The position numbers and the translations under genes are program-made. A stretch of DNA of 64,000 nt from Paragordius varius (taxonomy: Eukaryota > Nematomorpha): NCBI GenBank assembly GCA_964247055.1, contig OZ176053.1, forward strand, positions 11,470,001 through 11,534,000, in the 5' to 3' direction. The notes below the pieces were generated by a model. That model was given only the letters and a program-made list of their open reading frames with translations, made no database searches and was not told the origin of the DNA. Shown one piece after another: positions 1 through 13,292 of the stretch (its first letter is position 1; each line of letters begins with the position of its first letter).

Positions 1-1208
1 ACTCATATATTTCCTCATTATATGTATGATGTTCTTTTCAAGCCTAAAGTTTTTATCTTGATCCCATATGGATAATGTATTAATGGCTCTTTTCTTATTT
101 GAATTTATTACAAATCCATTCAATATACCATGTTTCGTAATGCATTGTTTTGATCCCGAACGAACAGAGCATACCAAAAACTCGGAACCAGAACCGAATT
201 ATATTAATAAATGACCTGTGCGGTTTTTGATATCACAATAAGATTGAGTTAATTTCTTTTCAAATCTCGATACTACTTTGAATATATCCTACATCAAGTA
301 ATGGTCGTCTAAATTTTAGAATTTTTATCCATGAATCTATTTATTATACAAATCTTAATCATTATTAGTTATTTATTCATATCAATTTGTTCTTCATTTT
401 ATCTAACAATATTAAATAAATTGCATGAGGGAATTTGTGTCTTTGAACCCCCAATCCTTTAGCTAATAACGAGAAAAAAATAGCATATTTTATAAACTAC
501 GCTAACTCAATTGTGAACAATCATAAAATATTTATGGAGCGTATATATATATATATTTACAAATTGTATGAATATATTGATTTATTACAGATCATTAAAT
601 TGCAGCCAGGGATGCATATATATACTATATGCAATATTCAGCACATTAAAAAATGGTATATAAAATATTTTTTTAACAATATTAGGTATGTTAAATCAAT
701 TACCGCTAAATGTTATTTTATCCATGGTTAAAACTTTAGCCATAAAAATAAGATATATATTTTGCTAGTTCATAAATGTTTGCATATAATGTTGTTACTT
801 TTGTTGATATGAATGAATCATTTTAAACAAAATTTAATTGAACATTTTTATAAAACGTTTTTAGCACTAGTCATTTATGATTTATGCAAAATTATTTATA
901 CATTACATTATCATATGGAAGAATGAATATCTTGACCTCATTTTCCATTTTTTTTTAATTTTTCGTATCTTTGCATGTTTGGAGGGAAATGATTTTTGCC
1001 TTTTTCCTATATGTAGGTAGAGGAATATTACAAGTGTTAAAATATTCAAAGGATTATGCCGCACTAATTACTTTGGAAATTTTTATCTAAACATAATTAT
1101 TATTGGGAAGCGAATCTTATATTCTACAGTATATTCACTAAATATTCGGCTGTATTTAAAGAAAAGCTAGCGTTAATAGTTCTAGACTATCATACGCTTT
1201 GGATTTTA

Positions 1209-1365
1209 CAGTATGCAGTTTAATGGTTGCTTATTTCGCTCTATAATTGGACAAGTTGCAACGCAGTATTGTATGGTTTGTTCAACATTTTGTCGTTTTT
1301 TTCATTACACTATTGTGTTTTGCCCAAATATATAGCGAAATAAGCGATCATTAAAATGCATACGA
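1209..1365. mobile_element. TA-flanked MITE, family A (copy 1)
   Basis: The left end reads CAGTATGCAGTTTAATGGTT and the right end carries its inverted partner (GCGATCATTAAAATGCATAC). The element is about 157 bp and begins after a TA. A better preserved copy lies at 20381-20549. CAGT ends with a TA target site suggest a non-autonomous Tc1/mariner-type element; that class is inferred. Confidence 0.65.
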
Positions 1366-2636
1366 GAAGTCCTTAATTTTATATGACTGTTAGTACCCAC
1401 CCAAAGTTAAGCCAAATCATTTATTTTCTAAAATTTGTAGGAAATAAATTTTATTTAATAAAATATTTTTGAAACAAAAAAGTTAAAATCTACTGAAAAA
1501 GCTTGATGCGAATATCTATGTAGTTCACCTCTAATTGGGATTATTACAGGTGGGGAGGGGTATAAAAAGATTTTTCCTTTTTGGTACTTAAATAAATTAT
1601 AAAAAGACCTAAACATTCAATAATAGCATAAAAAAGTTGCAATAAAATGCCTTAATTATGATTAACTCTTTTTAGAACCAAAAAAAAGTTTTTAAATTTG
1701 TAATATAAGGCAATACAATGACCCCCTTCCACTTCTTATTTACCATTCCACAACTTTTTGGAAAGGTACGGTTTGAAATTTAAAAATAGCATCTTTTCTA
1801 AATATTTAAGCTAAAGGCTCTTGGTATTTATTAAAAGTTGAGTATTTATATACATTTATGTAATTGAAATTTAAAATACTTGCTAACTTTATTGGCAAAA
1901 TTATCCGAAGTATTTAAACTAAACTCTCAATTTTTTCTTAATGCCTGCTAGGATTTATTTAAACGAATATTCAGTAAAAAAATAAAACGTATGATTTCTC
2001 GTTAATTAACAAGAGTATTAACGTTTTTATATAATATGTAAAAAACGTTTTCAAGGTAAAATTCATTATTTAATTGTTGTTATTATTGATTTTTATTGCA
2101 TAATAATTTTGTATGTCCATTTCCGCGTAATTTTATACCTTTTATATCAATGAGTTTGCTTTTATTTTTAAAATGGCCAAAAAATGTTATGGAAAAAGCA
2201 TGATTTAGAGTGAAATTATTAAAATAATTATATAGCATGAATTTTGTTTCATAATTATATCTTTTTTTCTTTTAAATGTGCGCTCGCGCACGATCGATAA
2301 ATATTGATTATGCATGCGAGTTTAAAACATTACAAATGATTTAATCTTCTAATTATTATTGTTATTGTTTAGAAAATAATTTTTTTATCCAAAGGCAAAA
2401 TAATAAAAAATTTTGACATAATTTCGAAATTTACGCTTTATTTATATATAAACACCCTTAAAACATTTCTAGAACAACAGTTTTTTAAAATATTATTGAG
2501 ACTTTTCTTATACGTCAAAAGTGATTTTTTCATGTAGTTTCCATAAATGGTATTCATTCCATTTTACGCGGAGTTAGTTTTTTTGGTTGACCTCTAAAAA
2601 TGAAAATATATATTTATGTACAACAAGTTCCTTATA

Positions 2637-2808
2637 CAGTAGCGTATGGCATAAAACATTATTAGTCCATAAAAGAAAAAGAATGTTTTTTTTAAAAAAG
2701 TAAGCCTAGTTATATGTACACATATATCCATATTATCCCCTTGTTTTTTTGTTAAAAAATTTTTTTATTCTCCTATGGACTAATATTGTTTTATGCCATA
2801 CGCTAATG
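2637..2808. mobile_element. TA-flanked MITE, family B (copy 1)
   Basis: Inverted ends of about 35-40 bp are visible: the left starts CAGTAGCGTATGGCATAAAA and the right is its reverse complement, ending at CGCTAATG. TA dinucleotides flank both sides. A second copy with a partly deleted left arm lies at 8332-8476. No coding capacity is seen, so this is a non-autonomous, probably mariner-like element. Confidence 0.7.
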
Positions 2809-4929
2809 TATATATTTTCTTTTATCTTACCAACTACTAAAAGTTACATACATATGTTTACCATCTATTTTTTTCGTTTAGAGGTAGTAAAATTAAATGT
2901 TGGTCCTTCACATTTTGGTAACTGAGATACTATGCCTCACAGATAATTTTAAGATTAAATTAAGGGGTTACACACCATTTACAATATAAAAAAAATCTTG
3001 TATATCTTATATATGTAAAAACAGTTATCACAAACTTTGAAATTCTTTTAATAAAGGTCAAAATATGAATTTAAAAATACATCCACAGAAACTTGATTGA
3101 ATATATTAGAGTCAGTATTTCCTTAGATTATTTTTAAATTACAATTATTTTCATATCAATTAAAACCGGTTCTGCTTTGACACGATCTAAGCAATTCATA
3201 CGCTTCAATATATACTTTAAGATAATTGTCAATTTTTAAGTCTTTAATTAACTTTTTGAAATAAAATTGATAATTTAGATCTTTAAAACATGTTTCTGAC
3301 TCTTCAAAAGTATTTTAAATTTTATGAAATAAATGTTAATAGGAAACGGTAGTGGCAAATAAATAAGGCTCTTAAAGGATCAGAATTAGTGCTGGCATAT
3401 GTAAATTTAATCTATTTAGCTAAATAACGAAAAAAGCTAAATTTATTTTAAGTACTTTTTAGAATGAAATTTGACGCAAACGCTCTGAAAATATAGTTTA
3501 AATATTATTATATATCCTGACCTGTCTTTTAATTTATTTATTTATTTGTACACAAATGCAAAAATAATTATAAAATTTGATATTGCAATCCTTTATTTTG
3601 ATATTGCGCGCAATATTCTTCTAGTATTTAGTATTGTTTTGTTGATAATGAAATAAATATAAAATTACATAATCAACAATTCATTTCGATTTGTAATTTG
3701 ACACTGTGAGTGAATATACCAAGTTTTTACCTTAGATATTATGTGCGATTTTTATGTTACAAATACCTAAATTTTCTATTATTATTGAACAGGTCTTTGG
3801 AATAGTTTTTTAGAGAAAAAATAGAAATAAAGTCTATTTTGATTCTAATTACGGCGCCCTTTATTTTGTTTCTAACTATAAAGTATAATTTTTGACCGTA
3901 TTGATCTGTGTATGTAGCCTTGAATGCTTTTATATTTTAGAGATATGTATATATATATAAATATATATATATATATGTATAAAATATGAAATGACCAGTC
4001 AAATTAAAAGGCCATATATGTATCACAAGATTTTGACATTTTGCTTGTGCAAAAATTATATTCATGGACGCTACGCCACGCTAAAACAGAATTAATAACC
4101 ATTTTTTACTTATGGTTAAAATCTAATAGGATAGTTATATTTAGAATACAACCCTAGTTTTTAAGATTGGTAGGTTGTTTTGTATTATAATATCAAAAAA
4201 CGTAGCTTGTTAAAAAAGTATGGTATCTTATTTTAAAACAAATCAATAAATAAAAAATATTTTGTATATTTAATGAAACCAATTTTAATTTTGGAGATTT
4301 AAAAGCCTGCCTTGACTAATTTTTGGTCGCAGATAGTTTTGTTTACGATAGTTATAAAAATAATTCATATTCTTTAAAATGATTAATATGTTATTTAAGG
4401 AAAGTTAGTTGGAACATCTATTAATATCCAATTATAATGATTTATTTGTGGTAAATTGTTTGAAAATTTTATATACGCCCATTTTTAAGTAAGGACTTTT
4501 AAATTGAAAAATAGATCACCCACCTATTTAAAGGATTATTAAACCTAATATTGTTTTTACATTCAAAATTCTCATGTTTGATAATTAAATATTTTATAGC
4601 CATCTAACCCTTAAACCATATTTATGGGTCTGTGTCTACTAACTATCAAATAATTATTTTTTCAAAAAAAAGTTGATATGTAATTTAAATTTCACTTAAA
4701 AGCAGGAAGTTAAAATGCTTTATTCTCAGAGATTTAGTACTGTGCTAGGTAATCTATTTCTCTGAATTTAAAATCATTCACTCTGTTAAATTAGAATTTT
4801 TGAGAATATACACGATGCACATCTTTATTTCTCAAAAAGCTTAACAGGTAAAAAATATTTTTTTCGAATATTGTTAAAAAATATCTTGAAGCGTATGCGC
4901 TGTAATGATAATCACATATAGATAAATAA

Positions 4930-4932
<3 letters not shown>

Positions 4933-4977
<45 letters not shown>
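4933..4977. repeat. (TA)n microsatellite
   Basis: An uninterrupted run of alternating T and A of about 45 bases. Shorter TA runs recur near 8160, 10965, 20610, 25466, 35957 and 54660. Confidence 0.95.
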
Positions 4978-4979
<2 letters not shown>

Positions 4980-7963
4980 CAATTTTCTCTTTCATAAACT
5001 TTAAGACCTACATTTTTTTCTAATAAAACTACAACAAACAAAACATATTTGAAATCGAAAAAAAATTGAAATTGAATTATTTTATACAACAAATAAATGA
5101 ATATCTTTGAGTATAAGAAATCTATGCAAAAGTATCAGTATTTTCAGGTATCCTACATATTACGAAAACGTTTTAAATCCAACAAATTTATACATTTTTA
5201 GCAATCTACAACTATTTTCTAATCATATATGTGTTTTTTTATAGGTTTGTTTTGAAAATATACGGAAAAAATTAACTTTTTATGTTTTTGTCTTTGTGAT
5301 TGCTCTCCTACGACCTTCGCACAATTTATATCTATCTTTCTATCCTATCTATCTAATATGTTTTGAAATTTTGTAAATTACATGTATATATAGATATTTG
5401 TTTGTTTTGATTCGTGTATTTTTTCAAAATATATAATTTATTTTTCCCAGTTTAAATAATACTAATCTAACTTTTAAGATATTTCAAAGTTAAGAAGTTT
5501 ATAATAAACAATCAATAAATCAGGGTTAGGCTTTTATAAAAAAATATTCTTTGCAAAACAAATTATTGTTTGCACACAGGTTGTTTAAATTAATCCTTAT
5601 TAAAAAGTTATTTATAAATTTTATTATAATAATAAGAATATTGATTGTTAATTTTGTCTTGCAAAATCATTGTGTATACATTTAGATTTTCGCAGGCGTA
5701 AGGTATAAAATAGTTTCTCATTGTTCCCGCTATTTTATAATTTTATGGTAGATTTTTTAAAACTAATAATATTAATTAAAGTTGTCAGATTTTTCTTGAT
5801 ATGTATAATTTTTAATAAATAAAATTTAGAGCAAGGGGTGTCCAACATAAATGGCTTCAACCGCATTTTGTTAAAATATATATGGGCATTTATAAAAAAA
5901 TTATTAAATTTTAAGCATTAAAATTGGAAATACAAAAACTATGTGGCATTTTTTTCTAGTTCTTGGTCATTGGATAAACAATTATTTAAAAAATTGTCTG
6001 AATATCAATTTCAATAACATTTTGTTAGCATATTGCTATATATTACAAATTTGCGTTCCCAACTTTTAGATTATCAAATTTATATCATATTTAAATTGTA
6101 TTGTATCTTAATATAGGTGTTGAGATACTGACAACACACTCACCACACGTATAAAATATCGACACAAAAAAGTTAAATGTAAATGGACGCTTATCTCAAA
6201 GGAGTATGAGATATTTTTGAAAAAAAATCATTATTAAAATCTATACAACACACCACATATTTGGATATTATAAATTGATTGATATTTTTTTTAAATCAAT
6301 TAATTCCGGACATTTTTATCTTCGTTTTGTGCTTCTGATATTGAAAAGGTCATTCTGACGACATATTTATAGTATAAGCACAAAAAAAATATTTTTTAGC
6401 AAAGGCAAGCAGGCAGGCAGGAACAAAGAAAAAGCTTCTACTATTAAAATAAAATCGACAAAATCATTGCTATAAAAATTATATTGGTGGTTTAATTTAT
6501 TTATTCTCTTTGAAGGAGACTAAATTCGTTAAACAACACAACAACCATCTAAACAGATTGCATCAATTATTTTACTATTGTGTACACTCTCCCATATACA
6601 TAGTATGTACTATGTACCATGGCTATAATTTAAGGCACATGATTTAATATATTACAATAGCAACAATAAATAGAGATAATTAGATTTAATTGACAAAGAA
6701 AAAAAGTGATTATGTATAAATAGCCATCCTACCTATCTATCTACCTACCGTTTCCTGAATATGACATCCTTAATATTATTAAACACACAAAAAAACACGA
6801 TTCTTTACATCTATTCCCAGTATTTACTACTTGCTATAACTGTTGGGTTAACAGTTGATTGAAGATCAAACATACAGACCATTATATTTGGATATATGAA
6901 AAAAATATAAATCAATTCTAACATTTTAAACGCGACATTGCTGGAAAATATTCAGCTATATCACCTCCAATGTTGGATGTTTTATTCTACTCGAAAATTA
7001 TTCCATTAAAAATCAATCTATTCTTAAAACAAGGAAATCTTAGCACACAAAAAGCCTATTAATTTACTAATTCATGGAGAATCGAATTTACCTTATCCTT
7101 TTCTGACACATACGCTCTTAAAGTAAAATATTTTATGTTAGTATCTATAAATGATTTAATTTTGGTAATTGTATTTTGTGATTTCCATATCGGGTTTCAT
7201 AACATAAGGAAATTACTACTAAACCAATACTTACGAAAATAATTTATTTGTTCTTTTTCTCAAAAAATTGTTGCCGTTTAGCCTGATTATTATTAAACTT
7301 TTCGATAAATTTTATCCATTTAGCCTTTTTGTTTCTTAATGGATGTAATTTTTTAGGTTTTATACTTGTCTTTAATTTTAAAATAAAAAATCATTAAAAC
7401 ATCAATTAAATTTTAAACATGCATTTTGCCATAATTAGATGCTAAATTAATCATTTTTTTATGTTTGAAATAATAATGATTGCGGTCGAATCCTAAAACC
7501 ATATGCATGTTGTCATTGACAAATGATTAAAATATATATCACGGTTTTTTTGTCAAAACATATTTACCACCTGATAAACATGTGTTAAATATCTGGTTGA
7601 TTTCTAAAACCGTTTTTGCAATCACCGGTCATAACTGCATTTATTAATACATTCATAAGCAGTCGAACACACTATGTTTCATAGAAATTTCTATTTTGCT
7701 TTTTTCATAAATGTATCAGAATGGATATTACATAAATATTTTTACTGAAAACACACAAATTATAATATCAAGTATTTGATAGAGGAACAAATATATTCGA
7801 TTTAAATTTTAATGATTTCACATTTAACATGTATGCCCCACCCATATCTGTATATTTTCTTATTATTGAACACACTTTTAGGGCAGCCACTCTTTTTTTT
7901 GCTACCAACAAATTGAATTTATCCAAATAAGGCAAAACACATATATATCATCAACAAGCAAGT

Positions 7964-10900
7964 ATGGTCAAAACATTTCAAGCTTATCTTGAAGGCTGTC
8001 ACAGGACTTACAGCTGTATTCATTGTCGAGCACATTTAGCCAATCATGATGAACTCATATCTAAGGTAGGTTTCATCTTTTTTATTTCAATGTGTTTTTA
8101 CCTGCTGTATTTATGGGGGGGGGGGAGGTTCATTATACTGTTATAATGTTGATTTGCTTTATATATATATATATATACACATATGTATAATATAATGGAT
8201 TTCCCCTATTAAATTATATTTATTACGAATGATATTTGCAATGCGTATGTATGATTGAAAAGACCTCTGAAAGTATAAATACATTTTCCGATTTCATTTA
8301 AAGGGTTATTATATTAGATAAAAATCATTTACAGTTGCGTATTAGTCCATAAAAGAATAAAAAGATGTTTTTTAAAAAAATAAGGAGATATTATGGATAA
8401 CTAGGGTTGTTTTTTTTTAAAAAAACATTTTTTTATTCTTTGATGGACTAATAATGTTTTATGCCATACGCTCTTGTATTAGATTAAATTTGTTTTAAAT
8501 GAATTACTGATATTTAATTATATCATTTTCAGAAATATGTAAATGCTTTTTTTTCTTTATACTTTTAGTCATTTCAAGGGAGCCAGGGGAGAGCTTACCT
8601 TTTCAATTCTGTGTAAGTATTTTAAAGTTTTTTTTTCTTTATTTAAGATTTTAATATATATTTCCCACTATACAAGATAGTTTGCTTTGAAAACGCAGAT
8701 TAAAAAAGCATATTCATTATTATCCATTTAATTTGACATAATTATCACATCATTATATCGTATAGTATGGTTATTGTAATGATATAAATTGTGATTGTTT
8801 CTATCAGAAAGGAGGTTTTGAAATCTAATAGTAAGATTTTCCAATTCAAATTATATTACTTAATCTCTCACATTACCTTTTCTCTCTTTATATTTCTTTT
8901 ATCCTGATTGATTGATAAATGTTCATTATATCCACATTATACGTAATGAACATTGGAAAATCTACTCTTATATTATGTTTAAAAAAATTGTATATAATCC
9001 ACTTATGTATATGTATAAGGATCATTTTAAAGTTTAAATGTGTTGCAAATGCACACCACTTATGATTCAAAAAAAGGATATGATTTTATCTATTGTCAAA
9101 CAAAGAGAGGATAATAAAAGATGAGTAGTTAGTTTAGTACCTTTTAAGCAGTACTACCTTTGATAAAATTTCATATTTTTTTACCTGGTCGCAAGCAAAA
9201 ACAGAGAGCTTTGACATAATTGTGTTTGCGTTTGTCTAGCCTCTTTTACAATCTATTCCAATCTAATATAATTGTTGTAATATAACTAATTTTTCGATAC
9301 CATCTTTTTTCAATACATCCATCCATCCATTCATATAGTATATATATATTTTATTTTGTGACACTTGAATGTTAAATTGAATAAGTAAGGTTATGTATGA
9401 CATTACTATTTGAAGCCATGAACCATTTTCATTGTTTTGTCGTTATGTATCGATATCGTTGTTTTGGGAGATCATTTATAAAATATTCATTATTTATGAA
9501 AAAAAAACTATATAAAAATTACACAATTACTCTCTCTGTGTTTTCCCACTTTATATAAGGGAGCGGCGGCACTAATAATTGCGATTCTGGTCCCACGAAA
9601 GCCTAAATACCCGCTGCTACATAAAAAATTGAGTGGGTTCTCTCTCTTCACATATATAGATGCATTAATTTGATGATGTCATGGAATTAAATTTGCCAAA
9701 TAGCTTTTTGTTTAAATTATTAATAAAATATATATATTATTAATAAAGAATTTAAATTTTAATGAAGGATAAAAATTATTACCCAATATATCGTACATAC
9801 CATTTACAGTTAAATTTCACCCTTGAACAATTCCAATTCACCCTCGAGCAATTCAAATTCACCCTTGAACAATTCAAAATCACTCTAAAAATAAATTATA
9901 TGTTTGCAATAACTCATTATTAATATCAAATATATCTTTATGGCATAGTTTATTATTTTTTCAGTATTATCATAATTTAAAACAAAATTTTATTTTTTAA
10001 AAATATATAAAAATATAGGTAATTTTTAATCTTAAAAAACGTATAATTTATTTGAAAGTGAATTTGAATTGTTCGAGGGTGAATTTGAAATGTTCAAGAG
10101 TGAATTTGAATTGTAAATGGTATATGTGATCATAATATGTAAGTATCTTAATCATCTAGAAAATTCATATGTCTTATCTAAAATTACCCTTATAGTTGAG
10201 TCATTTATAATCTTAAAACAAAGAGTATCATCCTTAAAAACGGTCGATAAAGTATTTTCTTGTCTAACGTGCAACTTTAAAACATTCCTAAAATTTAGAC
10301 ATCTGTAATTAAGGGTAATATTCCCCTTCCGAAAAAACCTTATCAGCTTCTAATTAAAGTATTTGTATTTACCATTTTCCTTCGCCTCTAAGTAAAACAA
10401 TAATACTAACAGTAAACTAAGCGTCACATCACACTATTTATTTGTCTCAAGCGGACATTTCCCTTATTATTTAATGCCTGATGTGCGCAGATAAATTATT
10501 TTATTTATTAATATAGGAAAGTTTTTTTAATTTGTTTCATTTTCGTGTGTTTTTACACAGGATTTTAAAATGATGTTAAAATTTAATTTTTCATATTTAT
10601 AAATTAATATTTTGTTGTGCCAATGGTCAAAAAGAATATTTTCGTAAGAGAATATTGAAATCTGGATATGGAAAGTTGTTAATTGGATATTGATTTTTTT
10701 TTCATATATATTATTATCCTTGATTTTATTTATTGTTGTATACATACAAAATTATGGCTAGCTAAACTAAGCATTCCCCCTTCTTTGCCATTGCCATTTA
10801 TTGTTTGTCGTTAAACACATATATTTTTAGCTATCAAAATGATTAAATAATTCTGAAAGCGTAGAATTGTTAGATGTCACGAAAATCTTTACACTACACT

Positions 10901-13292
10901 ATACATCTGGAATATATTTAACCTTGATAAACTGTTCTGTTGACAATCGCGCCTATCTTGCTATATATATATATATATATATAATATTATAAAGGAGATT
11001 TCTTAAAACTAATATTTTGTTGAAATAATTTGATTTTTTTCTGATTTTTATCAGGGTAAATGTTGGGTGCGGACCGGCTGAGGAAAGGGTGCTCCTTACC
11101 GGACTTCATGCTGTGGCTGACATCTTCTGTGAATGCTGCAAAACTACGTTAGGATGGAAATATGTAAACCATTTTTAATTTTTTAAACCTTTTTTTTGAT
11201 TTTGTATAATGAGTTATTGTTATACTAAAATTTTCTTTGAATTTTGATTATTTGACTTGAAATATTACTAAAAAATTATTTTGACACTGCCCCAAAAGAC
11301 CCATTTTTTTAAATTTTATTATGTCAGTCAGTAAGTTTTATGAAAAAACGTAAGAACAATTTTTTAACTTTTTATGCAAAAAAACCTTTATACTTTATAG
11401 TAGTCGTTTTATTCTGTAAAAACTATTGATTTTTTAGTCCTTGCAAGCTTAATAAATGTAAATTTTTCACACTAATATAACTTACAGAACAACACTGTGA
11501 TTTAAATTGATCCTTTTTTTTCTTTTATATAAGCAAGTTTTAAGCGTGACAATTGATGACACGTATTGTAAAATAACCTTTTCCATCAAATAAATCATCA
11601 TTGAACAATCCATCTAATCTTGCTTTAATTTGACGTGTGACCTTTTTAAACAATTGATACTTTAATATTTGATATAATTAAATTAAATATAATTAATCAC
11701 AAAATGTATTAACGGGTTTTATTAGCATTTTTTCTTGTATATTGAAACTCTAATTTACATTTTGTTAGATGTATGTGTTAAAGCAATTAAATAATGATTG
11801 AAATATCGAATTATAATTGTTTGCGATTATAAATGGAAATTTACATAAAAATTTTTTAATGTGACTCCAACAATTTGCCTTGATTTACAGTAAAAACTCG
11901 ATTCATACGGACAAAACGTAAAAATAAAGGGCAAATATTTATCGTTTTGGGTGAAGACGAAATAAGGAATAGAGGGGTTTAAATGTAAATTTATATATTA
12001 GAGTCAATTTCAACCTATTACATTTGTAATTATTATTATTATATGTGGAAAATATCATGGTTTAAAAAAAATTTTTGTTTAAAAAATATTTCTCTTTTAG
12101 CTTTTTACATTTTTTGTCTGTACAATTTCCATTTTTACATATTTTTGGGAACATACTAAAAGTGGTGTATTTTATATATTGTGTAGTTTTTTAAAAAATA
12201 TATTTTTTAAGCAATTGACTTATTTTTTTGAATCATATGAATATACGAACCCGCACAGTGGTTATAAATACCTCATTTTACCATAAAAATATGTAATCCC
12301 CCCAAAAAAAGAAATAGAAATATTTAAATGTTAGTAATTTTTAGTTTTCTTGCGAAGCACTAATTACAAAAAAGGCCTTAATTTTTTTGGAATTTCGATT
12401 TGAAATACTGTTAATATAACATTTAACAATATAAAAATACTAAAAGTGGAAAAACACAATAAGTATTAACAGAGAATTGACATTGGTCCCCAAAACACCT
12501 GATATATGTTCAAATATAATTTGCTACATATAAAAGACCAGATTTTATTATCAGAATGTGAGATTTTTAGTCTGTATATATTATGGGTTTTGACGGTATT
12601 CTTCATCAACTAATATTAATATCTAATTTTTTATTGGTTATTTGATAATTTACTCGACACATTAGATATATATATATTTGAAAAAAATTATTTCGAAACA
12701 TTATTTAATAGCTATGATCTCATAGGAATTTCAAAACGGTGCATTCATACTAATATATTGTTTACTTGGGCGAAAAATAGATTAAAAAAATTATTTTTGT
12801 GGACTTAATTTTTTTGAAAGAAATAGCACTTTACGTGGGAAGCGGGTAAAAAGAGGGCTTAAATTGAAAAAGCGAGCCGACTATGTTTCGCGCAATCGAA
12901 AATATGTAAAAAAAATCATATTGGAAATCGAATGGTCCGTTTTCCGGAAAATTGTCTCAAAGACACAATTTTTGTGGACTTTTCTTCAAAAGAACCGTTT
13001 TTTACACGGGGTGGGCCCGTACTGGGGACCTAATTCAAAAAGGGCGAAGCTATTGTCGGGGCATTCATTAGTGATTATATTTTTTCGACATTTGGATTTG
13101 AATGGGTCTACCGGTTTTCCGGAAACAGATCACAAAGCCAGCATTTTCCATTTTTATAAATATATAGATTGCAATATATTTTTTTTGTTTGTATCATTTT
13201 AGGAGCACGCCTTCGAATCTAGCCAGAAATACAAAGAAGGCAAATACATAATTGAACTTGCACACATGATAAAAGACAATGGCTGGCTGTAA
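7964..13292 (+). CDS. Yippee-like zinc-binding protein, complete, four exons
   Basis: Exons are 7964-8065, 8569-8612, 11055-11163 and 13203-13292, all with GT-AG junctions and matching phases, giving 114 residues. The family has a single Yippee domain that binds one zinc through C-X2-C-X52-C-X2-C. Here C18/C21 (in SCIHC) and C74/C77 (in CECC) fit that spacing exactly. Segments such as [19 protein letters not shown] and [19 protein letters not shown] are almost identical to vertebrate YPEL1-4, so this belongs to that subgroup rather than YPEL5. The protein is about five residues shorter than human YPEL3 at the N terminus; the ATG at 7964 is the only in-frame start. The biochemical role is not well defined; family members localise to the nucleus, centrosome or spindle. 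Introns of 503, 2442 and 2039 nt hold MITEs and part of a dispersed repeat. Confidence 0.97.
8332..8476. mobile_element. TA-flanked MITE, family B (copy 2), in YPEL intron 1
   Basis: The right arm (GATGGACTAATAATGTTTTA followed by TGCCATACGC) matches the copy at 2637-2808. The left arm has lost about 15 bp after CAGTTGCGT. TA flanks both ends. It lies between YPEL exons 1 and 2. Confidence 0.65.
9800..10120. mobile_element. MITE, family C (copy 1), with tandem repeats inside its ends
   Basis: The ends read CCATTTACAGTTAAATTTCA and its inverse, and TA flanks both sides. Each arm holds two to four tandem copies of a motif of about 22 bp, AATTCACCCTTGAACAATTC, in opposite orientation on the two sides. 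Related copies lie at 22593-22869 and 34587-34874. It sits in YPEL intron 2. Confidence 0.75.
11896..12132. mobile_element. Degenerate inverted-repeat element, family F
   Basis: The left side has TACGGACAAAACGTAAAAAT and the right side has a weak inverse (TTTACATTTTTTGTCTGTAC). A much better copy lies at 57841-58083. It sits in YPEL intron 3. Confidence 0.4.
12768..13172. repeat. Dispersed repeat module, copy 1
   Basis: About 405 bp is clearly related to 62213-62577. Both start near GGGCGAAAAATAGATTAAAA and end in TATAAATATATAGATT. The segment is GC-raised and contains an open frame of 112 codons from 12864. The second copy is non-coding, so the open frame looks incidental. It ends only about 30 bp before YPEL exon 4. 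The element class is not identified. Confidence 0.8.

Larger units (their letters stand above)
1..7963. other. AT-rich region with no gene recognised
   Basis: I see no coding exon with homology or convincing splice structure here. The stretch is mostly A/T runs with TA and T-rich simple sequence, including a long TA run near 4933-4977. Two short inverted-repeat elements (1209-1365 and 2637-2808) are listed separately. Near 5832 there is a hAT-like terminal motif (AGGGGTGTCCAAC) without a visible partner end. Confidence 0.6.

Noticed and set aside
4791-5092. Minus-strand frames with long Ile-Tyr repeats
   Set aside because: They are translations of the TA microsatellite.
12864-13202. Open frame of 112 codons just before YPEL exon 4
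   Set aside because: It lies in a dispersed repeat whose other copy (62213-62577) does not keep the frame.
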